Shown: piece by piece, positions 33,910 through 41,814 of the stretch
Numbering within the stretch: the stretch's first letter is position 1
How the letters are laid out: every line of letters starts with the position of its first letter
Assembly (NCBI RefSeq): GCF_021249345.1
Contig: NZ_CP089588.1
Coordinates: 930,001 to 994,000 of the forward strand
Length of the DNA: 64,000 nt
Direction: 5' to 3'
Source of the DNA: Halobacterium wangiae
Lineage (GTDB): Archaea; Halobacteriota; Halobacteria; Halobacteriales; Halobacteriaceae
Notes under the pieces: generated by a model
The model's database searches: none
What the model saw: only the letters and a program-made list of their open reading frames with translations
Told to the model about the DNA's origin: nothing
Made by a program: the position numbers and the translations under genes

Positions 33910-34464
33910 TCAACGTTCGCGTTCGACGAGCCAGTCCGCGAGTTTCGCGAGCGCGCGGCCGCGGTGGCTGAGTGCGTTCTTCTCCGCGGTGTCCATCTCC
34001 GCGAACGTCTGGCCGTCGTGTTCGAAGATGGGGTCGTAGCCGAACCCGCCGTCGCCCCGCGGCGCGACCAGACGCCCCTGGACGGCTCCCGAGAACGTCT
34101 CGGTGGTGTCGCCGTCCGTGAACGCCACGACACAGCGGAACGCGCTCCGGCGGTTCTCCAGGGACTCCGCGAGGTTCCAGACGCGCTCGACGCCCAGCGT
34201 GTCCTCGACGTACGCGGAGTACGGGCCGGGGAACCCGTCGAGTGCGCGGACGAACAGCCCCGCGTCGTCGACGATAACCGGGACGTCGGCGTCCTGGGCG
34301 TCGTAGGCCTCCCTGGCGCCGCGGGCGGCGATGGTGTCGAGGCTGTCGCTCTGTACCTCCGTGTAGTCGTAGTCGAACTGTTCGACGGTGTAGATGTCCT
34401 CGAGGTACTGCTCGGCCTCCCGGACCTTCCCGGGGTTCGTCGTCACGAACCGGAGCGTGTGCAT
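33910..34464 (-). CDS. rdgB: XTP/dITP diphosphatase (RdgB/HAM1 family)
   Basis: A 184-residue house-cleaning enzyme that hydrolyses XTP, dITP and ITP to monophosphates and keeps damaged purines out of DNA and RNA. Marks are TTNPGKVREAE near residues 8-18, VDDAGLFVRALDGFPGPYSAYV (metal site, read in two parts), GFGYDPIF and the closing SHRGRA. ATG at 34464 has a minus-strand AATTTC box at about 34486-34492. The gene follows the DUF5808 gene at the downstream end of the information-processing cluster. Confidence 0.92.
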   Translation of the reverse strand: MHTLRFVTTNPGKVREAEQYLEDIYTVEQFDYDYTEVQSDSLDTIAARGAREAYDAQDADVPVIVDDAGLFVRALDGFPGPYSAYVEDTLGVERVWNLAESLENRRSAFRCVVAFTDGDTTETFSGAVQGRLVAPRGDGGFGYDPIFEHDGQTFAEMDTAEKNALSHRGRALAKLADWLVERER

Positions 34465-34503
34465 GTACGCCGCCTCGCGGGCCAGGAAATTGGGTGCGTC
34501 GAT

Positions 34504-34773
34504 TCAGTCGTCGTCGACGACGACCTCGACCGCCTCGTCGCTGTGCTCCTCGTCCCCACTGTTCTGTTGCTGCCACAGCAGTCCGCCGGCGATGGCGAGC
34601 ACGATCCACGACCGCCAGTTCGCGAGGTTCAGCGTGTAGCCGACGCCGAACGGCTTCTCCACGAGCATCCCCTCGCCCGGTTGCCAGTACGACGAGAGCA
34701 TCCGGCTGATGCTGGGTCGCTCGAAGTTGTAGGGCACCCCGAACAGTTCACCACGGGTCGATTTCTCTGCCAT
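34504..34773 (-). CDS. DUF5808 membrane protein
   Basis: An 89-residue protein with the haloarchaeal DUF5808 pattern: FGVPYNFERPSISRMLSSYW, then a glycine-rich KPFGVGYTLNLANW and a single membrane helix (about 61-74) before an acidic tail. Function unknown. The start is the ATG at 34773; a box-like TGATTTGG at 34798-34805 overlaps the last codons of the Kae1-Bud32 gene, giving it its own promoter within the cluster. Confidence 0.75.
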   Translation of the reverse strand: MAEKSTRGELFGVPYNFERPSISRMLSSYWQPGEGMLVEKPFGVGYTLNLANWRSWIVLAIAGGLLWQQQNSGDEEHSDEAVEVVVDDD

Positions 34774-34801
34774 GGACTGTGCTTCGACGCGACGACCCAA
34801 A

Positions 34802-36385
34802 TCAGTTTGGGGCGGCCTGATACCGGCCGCGACCCTCGATAGCGCGTAGCTGGTCGAGGACGCCCGCCTCGCCGTGCTCTCGGTAGGCCTCCTCGAAGGC
34901 GTCGGCGAGCACGGCGGCGTCGTCGGCGGTGCCCGCGAGGCTCTGCTCGAAGACGTGGCAGTCCATCGCGTAGTCCTCCTCGTCGTCCGTGTAGTAGCCG
35001 AGTCCGAAGTCGATGAGGTAGGTCCGGTCGTCGCCTCCTGCTACCCGTACGTTGCGAGTGGTCGGGTCGCCGTGGACGAACCCCGCCCGGTGGATCGTCG
35101 CGAGGTGGCGGCCGACGTCCCGTACACGGGGTTCGGTGAGCGCGTCCCGGAGGTCGGTGTCACCGACGCGCTGGAGTGTCAGCGTCGCCTCCGGCACGTC
35201 GACGTCCCAGACCAGCGGCGTCGGCACGCCGTTGCGTCGCGCCTCGCTCGTCAGTCGGGCCTCCAGGACCGTACGGTCCCGGCGTAGTCGCGCGTCCAGG
35301 GACTCGTGGCGGTAGGTCTTGGGGAGGCGCGTCTTCTCGACGGTTCCATCCTCGAAGGTGACCGTGGCCTCCGCACCCTGCACCACGTCCCCGTCCCGGA
35401 TGGGCGGGGCGTCAGGCTCCCGCCACGTCACCGGCACCTCGTCCGGGCGGAAGTTCGAGTCGATGGCGGAGTCCTCGATCGCGATGGTGTCGCCCGCCGC
35501 GGCCATCTTCGCGCCGAGCACCGCGATCATCCCCGCGTTGTCCCGCAGGAACCGGGGTTCGGGCGCGAAGAAGTCGGCGCCACGCTGCTCGCACACGTCC
35601 GCAAGCATCCCCCGGAGGCGGTCGTTCTGCCCGACGCCGCCGCCGAGAACGAGTTCGTCCCGTCCCGTCAGCGAGAGCGCGCGCTCGGCGACTTCGGTGA
35701 GCATCGCGAAGACGTGCTCCTCGAGGCCGCGGCAGACGTTCTCGACGGGTTCACCGTCGTCGTAGGCCGCCTTCGCGGCGCTCATGATACCCGAGAAGGA
35801 GAAGTCCATCCCCTTCACGACGTACGGGAGTTCCGTGTACTCGCCGTCCTTCGCGTGAGCCTCGACCTTCGGGCCACCGGGGTGGGTCCAGCCGACGTGG
35901 CGCGTGAACTTGTCGAGGGCGTTGCCGACGCCGGTGTCCATCGTCTCCCCGAGCACGCGGTAGCGGCCGTTCCGGTAGGCCAGCACGTGGGCGTTCGCGC
36001 CGCTGGCGTTCAGGCAGACCGGCGAGTCGAACCCCGAGCGGTGGCGCCCGATCTCCAGGTGCGCGACCATGTGGTTGACGCCGACCAGCGGCACGTCGAG
36101 CGTCTGGGCGAGTGCGCGGGCCGCGGACCCGACGATACGCAGGCAGGGGCCGAGACCCGGTCCACGGGAAAACGCGACAGCGTCGATGTCACCCGCCGCT
36201 TCGTCGAGGATTGTCTCGACGACGGCCGGAATCGCCGACCGCATGTGCTCGGCGGCCTCTCTCGGGTGGATGCCGCCGCTCTCGGGCTGGTAGGCGTCGG
36301 ACTCGATGACGACAGAATCAGTCCCGGAATCGTACAACGCCGCGCTCGCACACCACGCGGTGCCCTCGATTCCGAGAACGCGCAT
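34802..36385 (-). CDS. kae1-bud32: Kae1-Bud32 fusion (KEOPS complex)
   Basis: A 527-residue fusion of the two KEOPS enzymes that make N6-threonylcarbamoyladenosine at position 37 of ANN-decoding tRNAs. Kae1 (about 1-325) has the metal ligands His105 and His109 (HMVAHLE), GGGVGQN and FLRDNAGM. Bud32 (about 335-527) is a small RIO-like kinase with LPKTYRHESLD, and HGDPTTRN with catalytic Asp440, then LIDFGLG. Fusion of the two is known in several archaea. It starts 8 bp after the S27ae stop, in one operon with S24e and S27ae. Confidence 0.96.
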   Translation of the reverse strand: MRVLGIEGTAWCASAALYDSGTDSVVIESDAYQPESGGIHPREAAEHMRSAIPAVVETILDEAAGDIDAVAFSRGPGLGPCLRIVGSAARALAQTLDVPLVGVNHMVAHLEIGRHRSGFDSPVCLNASGANAHVLAYRNGRYRVLGETMDTGVGNALDKFTRHVGWTHPGGPKVEAHAKDGEYTELPYVVKGMDFSFSGIMSAAKAAYDDGEPVENVCRGLEEHVFAMLTEVAERALSLTGRDELVLGGGVGQNDRLRGMLADVCEQRGADFFAPEPRFLRDNAGMIAVLGAKMAAAGDTIAIEDSAIDSNFRPDEVPVTWREPDAPPIRDGDVVQGAEATVTFEDGTVEKTRLPKTYRHESLDARLRRDRTVLEARLTSEARRNGVPTPLVWDVDVPEATLTLQRVGDTDLRDALTEPRVRDVGRHLATIHRAGFVHGDPTTRNVRVAGGDDRTYLIDFGLGYYTDDEEDYAMDCHVFEQSLAGTADDAAVLADAFEEAYREHGEAGVLDQLRAIEGRGRYQAAPN

Positions 36386-36393
36386 CTACCGCG

Positions 36394-36528
36394 CTACTCC
36401 CACTCGGTGTAGCCGCACTTCCCGCAGTGCTGGCGGTCACCGTGGTCCGCGAGGAACGTGTCGCCACAGCGGGGGCAGTGTTCCTTCGTCTCCTGCCCGT
36501 CGTCGTCGTAGTAGTCGCCGCGGGGCAT
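36394..36528 (-). CDS. rps27ae: Ribosomal protein S27ae
   Basis: A 44-residue zinc-ribbon protein of the small subunit (eS31 homologue, the partner of ubiquitin in eukaryotic fusions). Four cysteines form CPRCG and CGKCGY knuckles around [13 protein letters not shown]. Its ATG shares a base with the TAA stop of S24e (TAATG), so the two are translationally coupled. Length is normal for haloarchaea. Confidence 0.93.
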   Translation of the reverse strand: MPRGDYYDDDGQETKEHCPRCGDTFLADHGDRQHCGKCGYTEWE

Positions 36529-36845
36529 TATTCGGCCTCCTCCGCCTCGGTGTCGGCCTCGGCGTCCTCGCCGATCTTGTTGCGCTCGAGCATGTGCTCG
36601 TGTTCGACCTCGGCGGCCTCCTCGGGCGAGTCGTACACCTTCGCGCGACCGACGGTCTGGCGCATCCCGAACTTCGTGTCCAGGTTGTGGACGACGACCT
36701 CCTCGGAGTCCTTGTCCAGTTTCGCCGCGAGGCTGTCGCGGACGGAGAGGCGGGACGGCGTCTCCTCGTCGTGTTTGATCTCGAATTTGACCTCGGTCCG
36801 GTGGAGCAGAGGGTTGTCCTCCTGTTCCAGAATCTCGATTTCCAT
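36528..36845 (-). CDS. rps24e: Ribosomal protein S24e
   Basis: A 105-residue archaeal/eukaryotic small-subunit protein. The N-terminal strand [18 protein letters not shown] and [16 protein letters not shown] are family marks, followed by a long acidic tail rich in glutamate. A longer frame begins at 36863, but AT-rich boxes at 36871-36882 are too close to that codon and suit the ATG at 36845, which also begins the usual MEIEI. It overlaps S27ae by one base. Confidence 0.93.
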   Translation of the reverse strand: MEIEILEQEDNPLLHRTEVKFEIKHDEETPSRLSVRDSLAAKLDKDSEEVVVHNLDTKFGMRQTVGRAKVYDSPEEAAEVEHEHMLERNKIGEDAEADTEAEEAE

Positions 36846-36870
36846 GGTCAGTTGTGTGTACATGGACGCG

Positions 36871-36882
36871 AAATCAGTAAAA
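36871..36882 (-). promoter_or_regulatory. Promoter boxes for the S24e-S27ae-Kae1 operon
   Basis: On the minus strand TTTTACTGATTT offers two TATA-like boxes, centred about 27 and 35 nt before the S24e ATG at 36845. This suggests the ribosomal genes can be transcribed separately from the upstream Rpo7/Spt4 genes. Confidence 0.5.
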
Positions 36883-36920
36883 GGATTTCGAAGGGACTGT
36901 CGGGGGTTCGAACCGGAATT

Positions 36921-37454
36921 TCAGTCGACGAGCGCCCAGAACTCCTCGGTCGTCTCCAGCAACTCCGCCAGTTCCCGGGCCCGGGCCTTCGTCTCGCTGT
37001 CGACGTTCACCAGCACCATCCCCTCGTTCGGCTGGCCGTAGACGACGCTCGCGCCCGTCGGCGCCGCGAGCACCGCTGGGAGCGTCGCGAGGTCCTCCTC
37101 GCCGACGACGGAGACGAGCGTCGACCCGTCGGCGTCGATGGCCTCCACGAGCGCCGCGAGCAGTTCCTCGGAGACAGTCGCGGGCTGACTAGCGACCTCG
37201 ACGTCGCGGTCGGCGTCGGGGACGCCGCTGCGGACTTCTTCCGACGCCTCCTCGCGCTTGGTCTTGCCGTCGACGAGCGCGACCTTCGGCGGCGCGCCTG
37301 CCGCGACGAGGTGGTAGGTGACGACGTCGCCGACGGCAATAATCGGGTCGCCAGCGTCCGCCAGCAGTCGCTGGGCGTCCTGGTAAACGGGTCCGAGTGG
37401 GTCCTTGAACGCGCCGCGCGCGTCCGGCGGCAGCGTGGCGGCCGGTCGGGTCAC
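36921..37454 (-). CDS. GTP-dependent dephospho-CoA kinase (DUF359 family)
   Basis: A 177-residue archaeal enzyme for the last step of coenzyme A synthesis, phosphorylation of dephospho-CoA using GTP. The family, formerly DUF359, is marked by VGDVVTYHLV and VDGKTKREE near the middle and YGQPNEGMVLVNVD near the C-terminus. It is unrelated to bacterial CoaE. It starts 1 bp after the Spt4 stop, an arrangement recurring in archaeal genomes, so it is probably cotranscribed with spt4 and rpo7. Confidence 0.9.
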   Translation of the reverse strand: MTRPAATLPPDARGAFKDPLGPVYQDAQRLLADAGDPIIAVGDVVTYHLVAAGAPPKVALVDGKTKREEASEEVRSGVPDADRDVEVASQPATVSEELLAALVEAIDADGSTLVSVVGEEDLATLPAVLAAPTGASVVYGQPNEGMVLVNVDSETKARARELAELLETTEEFWALVD

Positions 37455-37455
37455 G

Positions 37456-37653
37456 CTATCTGACTTTCAGCGCGTACTCGCCCGGCTCCGTGACCTCCAT
37501 CTTCTCCGCGATCTCGGACTGCTCGGGGTGCGTGATGACCACGTAGCCCGCCCAGTCCTCGGTGAGACTCGTCGAGGAGCAGTACGGACACATCTCCTCG
37601 TCGGGCTCGACGATGTGGTGGCAGTCGTGGCAGGCGAGGCGGTTCGACGCCAT
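37456..37653 (-). CDS. spt4: Transcription elongation factor Spt4
   Basis: A 65-residue zinc-finger protein that binds Spt5 and keeps RNA polymerase processive. The four cysteines lie in ACHDC and CPYCSS, followed by EDWAGYVVITHPEQSEIAEK, the Spt5-contacting region. Its ATG overlaps the stop of rpo7 by one base (TAATG). Length is typical. Confidence 0.95.
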   Translation of the reverse strand: MASNRLACHDCHHIVEPDEEMCPYCSSTSLTEDWAGYVVITHPEQSEIAEKMEVTEPGEYALKVR

Positions 37654-38225
37654 TACTCGGCCTCCTGGTTCTGCTCCTGTTGCTCGCGGTCGGCCCGGAG
37701 CCAGCCGTGTTTCCCGAGGCCGGGCTGTTTGGCCGTCAGCCCGATCTTCGACTCGCGCGGGTTGCGCTCGTCGATGCTCTTCGTGACGATCCGCGCCCGC
37801 ACCGCGTCACCGGTGCCGATGACGCTGTTGGACTCCCTCGAGGCGAGTTGCTGGTTCTCCTCGTCGAAGGCGAGGTACTCGTCGCTGATCTGGGAGACGT
37901 GCAGCAGGCCGTCGACCGGCCCGATGCCGACGAACGCGCCGAAGCTGACGACCTCGACGATCTCGCCGTCGACGACCTCCTGCATCTCCGGGTCGAACGT
38001 GACCGCGTCGAACTCGGCCTCGTAGTAGACGCCGGGTCGACTCGGCAACACCGCGCCGTCACCGAGGTCGTGGACCTCCGTGACGGTGACGACGCTCCCG
38101 ATGTCCTCGTCCATCCGTCCCTCTAGTTTGTCCTGTAACAGCCGCTTCACGAGGTCCGGCCCCACGTCTCCGAGGTGCTGGGGCGGAACCTCCACCGTGT
38201 CCTTCAGCCGTGCTCGCTTGTACAT
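37653..38225 (-). CDS. rpoE1: RNA polymerase subunit Rpo7 (RpoE')
   Basis: A 190-residue stalk subunit of archaeal RNA polymerase. An N-terminal RNP-like domain (about 1-80) with VEVPPQHLG precedes an S1 RNA-binding domain (about 82-165) with FGAFVGIGPVDGLLHVSQIS. The C-terminal tail is rich in glutamine and glutamate. It starts directly after the stop of the PIN-domain gene and overlaps spt4 by one base, so the order PIN-rpo7-spt4 is translationally linked. Confidence 0.95.
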   Translation of the reverse strand: MYKRARLKDTVEVPPQHLGDVGPDLVKRLLQDKLEGRMDEDIGSVVTVTEVHDLGDGAVLPSRPGVYYEAEFDAVTFDPEMQEVVDGEIVEVVSFGAFVGIGPVDGLLHVSQISDEYLAFDEENQQLASRESNSVIGTGDAVRARIVTKSIDERNPRESKIGLTAKQPGLGKHGWLRADREQQEQNQEAE

Positions 38226-38603
38226 CTATGGTTGAGTGATAGTCAGTTGATTCCGACCCCTTAAATGAATTACCGGGACGCCCGCGCCGAGCAGGCGCTC
38301 CTTCAGGGGGCCGTCGTTCGTGACGACTGCGTCCACGTCGCCGTCGGTGGCGAGTTCGAACAGCGCGTCGTCTGCGTACGGTTCCTCCGTCTCCACGGCA
38401 TCACAGCGTGTCGCCAGGTCCGCTCCCACGCTTGCGGCCTTCCCCTCCTCGCCACCGCCTTCGGCGAGTTTCGAGAGCTCCGCGACGACGCAGTCTGGAA
38501 CGACGGCGTCGTAGTCGCCGGCGATGCGGTCGAGTTCCTCGAACAGGCGAACCCCGACCTCCACCGGCATCATCAGCGCGTTGGCGTCCATGGCGACTCG
38601 CAT
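38226..38603 (-). CDS. Archaeal PIN-domain protein of the aIF2-gamma/rpoE operon
   Basis: A 125-residue PIN domain. The four acidic positions are visible: Asp6 (AMDANALM), Glu in PDCVVAELSKLAEG, and the late DAVVTNDGPLKERLL. It resembles the Fcf1/Utp24-like archaeal group thought to act in rRNA processing. It overlaps aIF2-gamma upstream (TGATG) and abuts rpo7 downstream. The setting among translation and transcription genes argues for RNA maturation rather than toxin function. Confidence 0.85.
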   Translation of the reverse strand: MRVAMDANALMMPVEVGVRLFEELDRIAGDYDAVVPDCVVAELSKLAEGGGEEGKAASVGADLATRCDAVETEEPYADDALFELATDGDVDAVVTNDGPLKERLLGAGVPVIHLRGRNQLTITQP

Positions 38604-39841
38604 CACTCCGTGAGCGTTCCCACGCCGATGAGCCGCCACCGGGCGCCGACGCGGCGGTTGATGGCGATCTTCGCGCCCGCCGGCGCGCACACCGGCCGCT
38701 TGAGCTGTACCTCGCACTCGTCCTCGCGGGCGCTCGTCACGGCGCCGACGGTGGTTGCGGTGCCGACGGTGAGCATCAGCGGTTCGCCGGTAGAGATGTC
38801 CTCGACCTCCTCACCCTCCTCTGCGCCGACGAGGCGCTCGAGCAGGTCGACGTCCATCGTGAAGGAGTTCCACGTCGGCGGGAGCGTGCCGGGCGGGCCG
38901 GCAACCTGCCCCGCGAGCGCGTCACCCTTCGTGAGACTCGGGTCGAGGCCCGTGCCGACGCCGAGCAGGCCGCCCGGCGACACCGAGTCGACCGTCTCGC
39001 CGCCAGCCTGGAGGCTCCGGACGTCCGTGCTCACCGAGCGCCACTCGGTCTGGCCGCCCTCCTCTACCTCCCGGCCGGGGCGGAGTTCGATCTCCTCGTC
39101 GACCTCGAGTTCGCCGGCCACGAGGCTGCCGCCGAGCACGCCGCCGGTCAGGCCGTCCCAGGTCGTGCCGGGCCGGTTGATGTCGAACGAGCGCGCGACG
39201 TACATCTGGGCGTCCGCGTCGGGGTCCCGTTCGGGCGTGGGGATCTCCGACTCGAGCGCGTCGATGATCAGGTCGATGTTGATCTCCTGTTCGGCGGAGA
39301 TGGGGACGATGGGCGCGCCCTCGGCGACCGTGCCCTCGACGAACGCCTGGATCTGCTCGTAGTTCTCGCGGGCTTCGTCGGCGTCGACGAGGTCGATCTT
39401 GTTCTGCGCGATGACGATGTTCTCGATGCCGATGATGTCCAGCGCCATCAGGTGCTCCTCGGTCTGGGGCTGGGGGACGGGTTCGTTGGCGCCGACGACC
39501 AGCACCGCGCCGTCCATCAGCGACGCACCCGAGAGCATCGTCGCCATCAGCGTCTCGTGGCCGGGCGCGTCGACGAAGGAGACGGTCCGCAGTACCTCCG
39601 TCTCCGTCTCGTGGTCCGGGCACGTCTCTTCGACCGTGAAGCACTCCGGCTCCTCGCCGTCGGGGCACCGACGCAGCGTGGCGTCGGCGTAGCCGAGGCG
39701 GATGGAGATGCCGCGTTTCATCTCCTCGGAGTGCTGGTCGGTCCACTCACCGCTGAGTGCGCGGACCAGCGTCGTCTTGCCGTGGTCCACGTGGCCGACC
39801 AGTCCGATGTTCACCTCCGGTTGTCGGTGGTTGTCTGCCAT
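38603..39841 (-). CDS. Translation initiation factor aIF2 subunit gamma
   Basis: A 412-residue GTPase that carries initiator Met-tRNA to the 30S subunit as part of the aIF2 trimer. GTP motifs are GHVDHGKT at 16-23, DAPGHE and QNKID; the zinc-knuckle insertion carries Cys residues ([12 protein letters not shown] and ETCPDHE). Two C-terminal beta-barrels follow. The ATG at 39841 is preferred over a GTG two codons earlier; GAATTT about 25 nt upstream may be its box. It heads the long minus-strand cluster. Confidence 0.95.
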   Translation of the reverse strand: MADNHRQPEVNIGLVGHVDHGKTTLVRALSGEWTDQHSEEMKRGISIRLGYADATLRRCPDGEEPECFTVEETCPDHETETEVLRTVSFVDAPGHETLMATMLSGASLMDGAVLVVGANEPVPQPQTEEHLMALDIIGIENIVIAQNKIDLVDADEARENYEQIQAFVEGTVAEGAPIVPISAEQEINIDLIIDALESEIPTPERDPDADAQMYVARSFDINRPGTTWDGLTGGVLGGSLVAGELEVDEEIELRPGREVEEGGQTEWRSVSTDVRSLQAGGETVDSVSPGGLLGVGTGLDPSLTKGDALAGQVAGPPGTLPPTWNSFTMDVDLLERLVGAEEGEEVEDISTGEPLMLTVGTATTVGAVTSAREDECEVQLKRPVCAPAGAKIAINRRVGARWRLIGVGTLTE

Positions 39842-39978
39842 GTTCACAGAGTAATCTTGCGTGAATTTCGCCCCGAACGACTGATAAACCTACTGTTACA
39901 GGTTCGGGCGAGACGGCCCCGCGGGCGGGGAGACGCGCGCCTCGGCAGTCGGTCACCCGCGGCCGGCGCGGACGCGGC

Positions 39979-39985
39979 GTTTAAC
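39979..39985 (+). promoter_or_regulatory. TATA-like box for the DUF5787 gene
   Basis: GTTTAAC centred 28 nt before the GTG at 40010; this is the main reason for choosing that non-ATG start. Confidence 0.6.
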
Positions 39986-40009
39986 CCGGTCGGCCGCGTA
40001 CGCCGGGCC

Positions 40010-40993
40010 GTGCGAGAGTTCGGCTTCGAACTACGACTGTCCGCCCACCTCGAAGCGGCGGGCGTGCCGGGTGTCGGGGACGCTGGCGTCGTCTCGCGGC
40101 AACTCGGCACGAGCGTCCACGCCGCCGGCGGCCGCATCGTGGACACCGTCTGCGTGCTCCCCGGACCGCAGTTCGACGCCCGGACCGAACTCACCAGCGA
40201 CACGATTCCGCCCGCGATTCTCGACGGCGACGTGCGCGTCGGAGAGTGGACCCGCGTCACCCGCGCCTTCGACGGCCCGCCGGAGCGCGCCCGGTCGCTC
40301 GCCGAGCGCGGCGCCGAGACGGGTTTCCTCGACCTCACGCGCCGGAACGGCCAGCAGGTCGTCCGGCAGACCGCGCGCTACCCGGACTGGGTCGGCGGCC
40401 TCGTCGGCGTGGAGAACAAACCAGACCTCGGCCGTCCCGGCGACCTGCGACTCCAGATGCGCCACGACGCCAGCCTCGGCGTGCTGGACTACGCGGTCCT
40501 CGCGACGGCGTCCCACGTCACGCGCGCCCACCTGAATCGACTCCCGGAGGCCGTGGGCGTCTGGCGCGTCGACTTCGACAACGCCGAGCCAATCGAGGTC
40601 GTCCGCGACCCGCAGCGACTCGACTCCGCGGGGCCGGGTCTGGAGGTGCTCGACGAACACCCCGGTCGGACGGACGTCCGGCCGGTGACAGCCGGCGAGA
40701 AGGCTCGCCAGCGTCGCCGTGTCGCCGAGCGAGCGTACGGGAAGGGGTGGCGGACGTTCGACCTGCCGGCCTGCGCGGAGGCGTCCACGGGCGACGACGA
40801 CGCGACGCTCCCATTCTGCGCGTTCAAGGACCGCCTCGTCGACGCCGCCGCGGAGTGCGGTCCCGACTGCCCGGGGTACGACGAGGCGGACCCGCCAGCG
40901 TCGGACCTCGACGCCGAGCGCGAGGCGGCGACGGCGTGGCGGGCGGACGCGGGCGGCCGGCGCCGGCAGTCCGGGCTCGATAGGTTCGGGTAG
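40010..40993 (+). CDS. DUF5787 protein, probable PD-(D/E)XK-type nuclease fold with four cysteines
   Basis: A 327-residue haloarchaeal protein. GTG start by promoter spacing. The strand GRIVDTVCVL (Asp45) and the later strand GLVGVENKPDL (Glu135, Lys137) match the D...ExK layout of PD-(D/E)XK nucleases such as RecB/Cas4 relatives. Four cysteines near the C-terminus (255, 270, 283, 287) could bind zinc or an Fe-S cluster, as in Cas4 and AddB. A nuclease function is inference, not a family fact known to me. There are no CRISPR or repair genes adjacent; the neighbours are aIF2-gamma (divergent) and an MBL/AAA pair (convergent). Confidence 0.65.
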   Translation: MREFGFELRLSAHLEAAGVPGVGDAGVVSRQLGTSVHAAGGRIVDTVCVLPGPQFDARTELTSDTIPPAILDGDVRVGEWTRVTRAFDGPPERARSLAERGAETGFLDLTRRNGQQVVRQTARYPDWVGGLVGVENKPDLGRPGDLRLQMRHDASLGVLDYAVLATASHVTRAHLNRLPEAVGVWRVDFDNAEPIEVVRDPQRLDSAGPGLEVLDEHPGRTDVRPVTAGEKARQRRRVAERAYGKGWRTFDLPACAEASTGDDDATLPFCAFKDRLVDAAAECGPDCPGYDEADPPASDLDAEREAATAWRADAGGRRRQSGLDRFG

Positions 40994-40998
40994 CGAGG

Positions 40999-41814
40999 TC
41001 AGAGACTGAACGTCTCACCGTCCACTGCCAGCGCGTCGTCGAACGCCTCCTCGACGGGGTAGAAGTGCGAGACGTGGACGACGCGGGTCTGGCTGGCACC
41101 CAGGTCGTCGGCGAGTGCGAGCGCGCCCTCTCTCGTCATGTGCTTCGTGCCGAACGTCCGCGGAACCCCGTTCTCGTCCTCGTGCTGGCCGCCCGCGGGG
41201 TGGTGCTCGCAGAGGTGAGCGGGCACGATGCCGTCTGCGAGCAGGAGGTCCGGGTCCTGCATGGCGTCCAGTGATTCCTCGGGAATCGCGTACGTCGTGT
41301 CCCCGGAGAGGACGAGTTTCGCGCCGTCGCGCTCGACGACCACGCCGTAGCAGAGCAGCGGCGGGTGGTCGACGGGCACGAGCGTGACGTCGAAGCCCGC
41401 CGCGTCGAACGTCTCGAACGGCGAGACCGCGGTGGGGTGCACGTTGTCGAGGTAGTCGTACTTCCGTGCGACCGTCTCGGCGACGGACTCTCCGGTCGCC
41501 GGGTCCGTCTCGTTCGCCGCGTACACCGGCAGGTCGTCGAAGAGGCGGTAGGCGTTCCCGAGGCCGTCGAGGTGGTCGAAGTGGACGTGGGAGACGACGC
41601 CAGCGTCCGGCAGCGTGACGTCCTCGCGGAGGAACTGCGTCCGGAAGTCCGGGCTGAAGTCGAGGAGGAGGGAGTCGCCGCTCTCGGCTTCGACGTGGAC
41701 GGAGAACCGCGTGCGTTCGACGCCGCGTTCGATGGCCGCCCGGCAGGTGTCGCAGTCGCACCCCGGCGTCGGGGTGCCCGTGGTGTCGCCAGTGCCGAGC
41801 AGCGTGACCCGCAT
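40999..41814 (-). CDS. MBL-fold metallohydrolase, PhnP-like
   Basis: A 271-residue metallo-beta-lactamase-fold hydrolase. It starts LLGTGDTTGTPTPGCDCDTC, a cysteine-rich PhnP-like N-terminus, and has the metal motif SHVHFDHLDGLG, then LSGDTTYA and a late HVSHFYP. PhnP relatives are cyclic phosphodiesterases and other members are nucleases. Its ATG overlaps the stop of the AAA ATPase gene (TGATG), so the two proteins are coexpressed and probably work together. Confidence 0.85.
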   Translation of the reverse strand: MRVTLLGTGDTTGTPTPGCDCDTCRAAIERGVERTRFSVHVEAESGDSLLLDFSPDFRTQFLREDVTLPDAGVVSHVHFDHLDGLGNAYRLFDDLPVYAANETDPATGESVAETVARKYDYLDNVHPTAVSPFETFDAAGFDVTLVPVDHPPLLCYGVVVERDGAKLVLSGDTTYAIPEESLDAMQDPDLLLADGIVPAHLCEHHPAGGQHEDENGVPRTFGTKHMTREGALALADDLGASQTRVVHVSHFYPVEEAFDDALAVDGETFSL

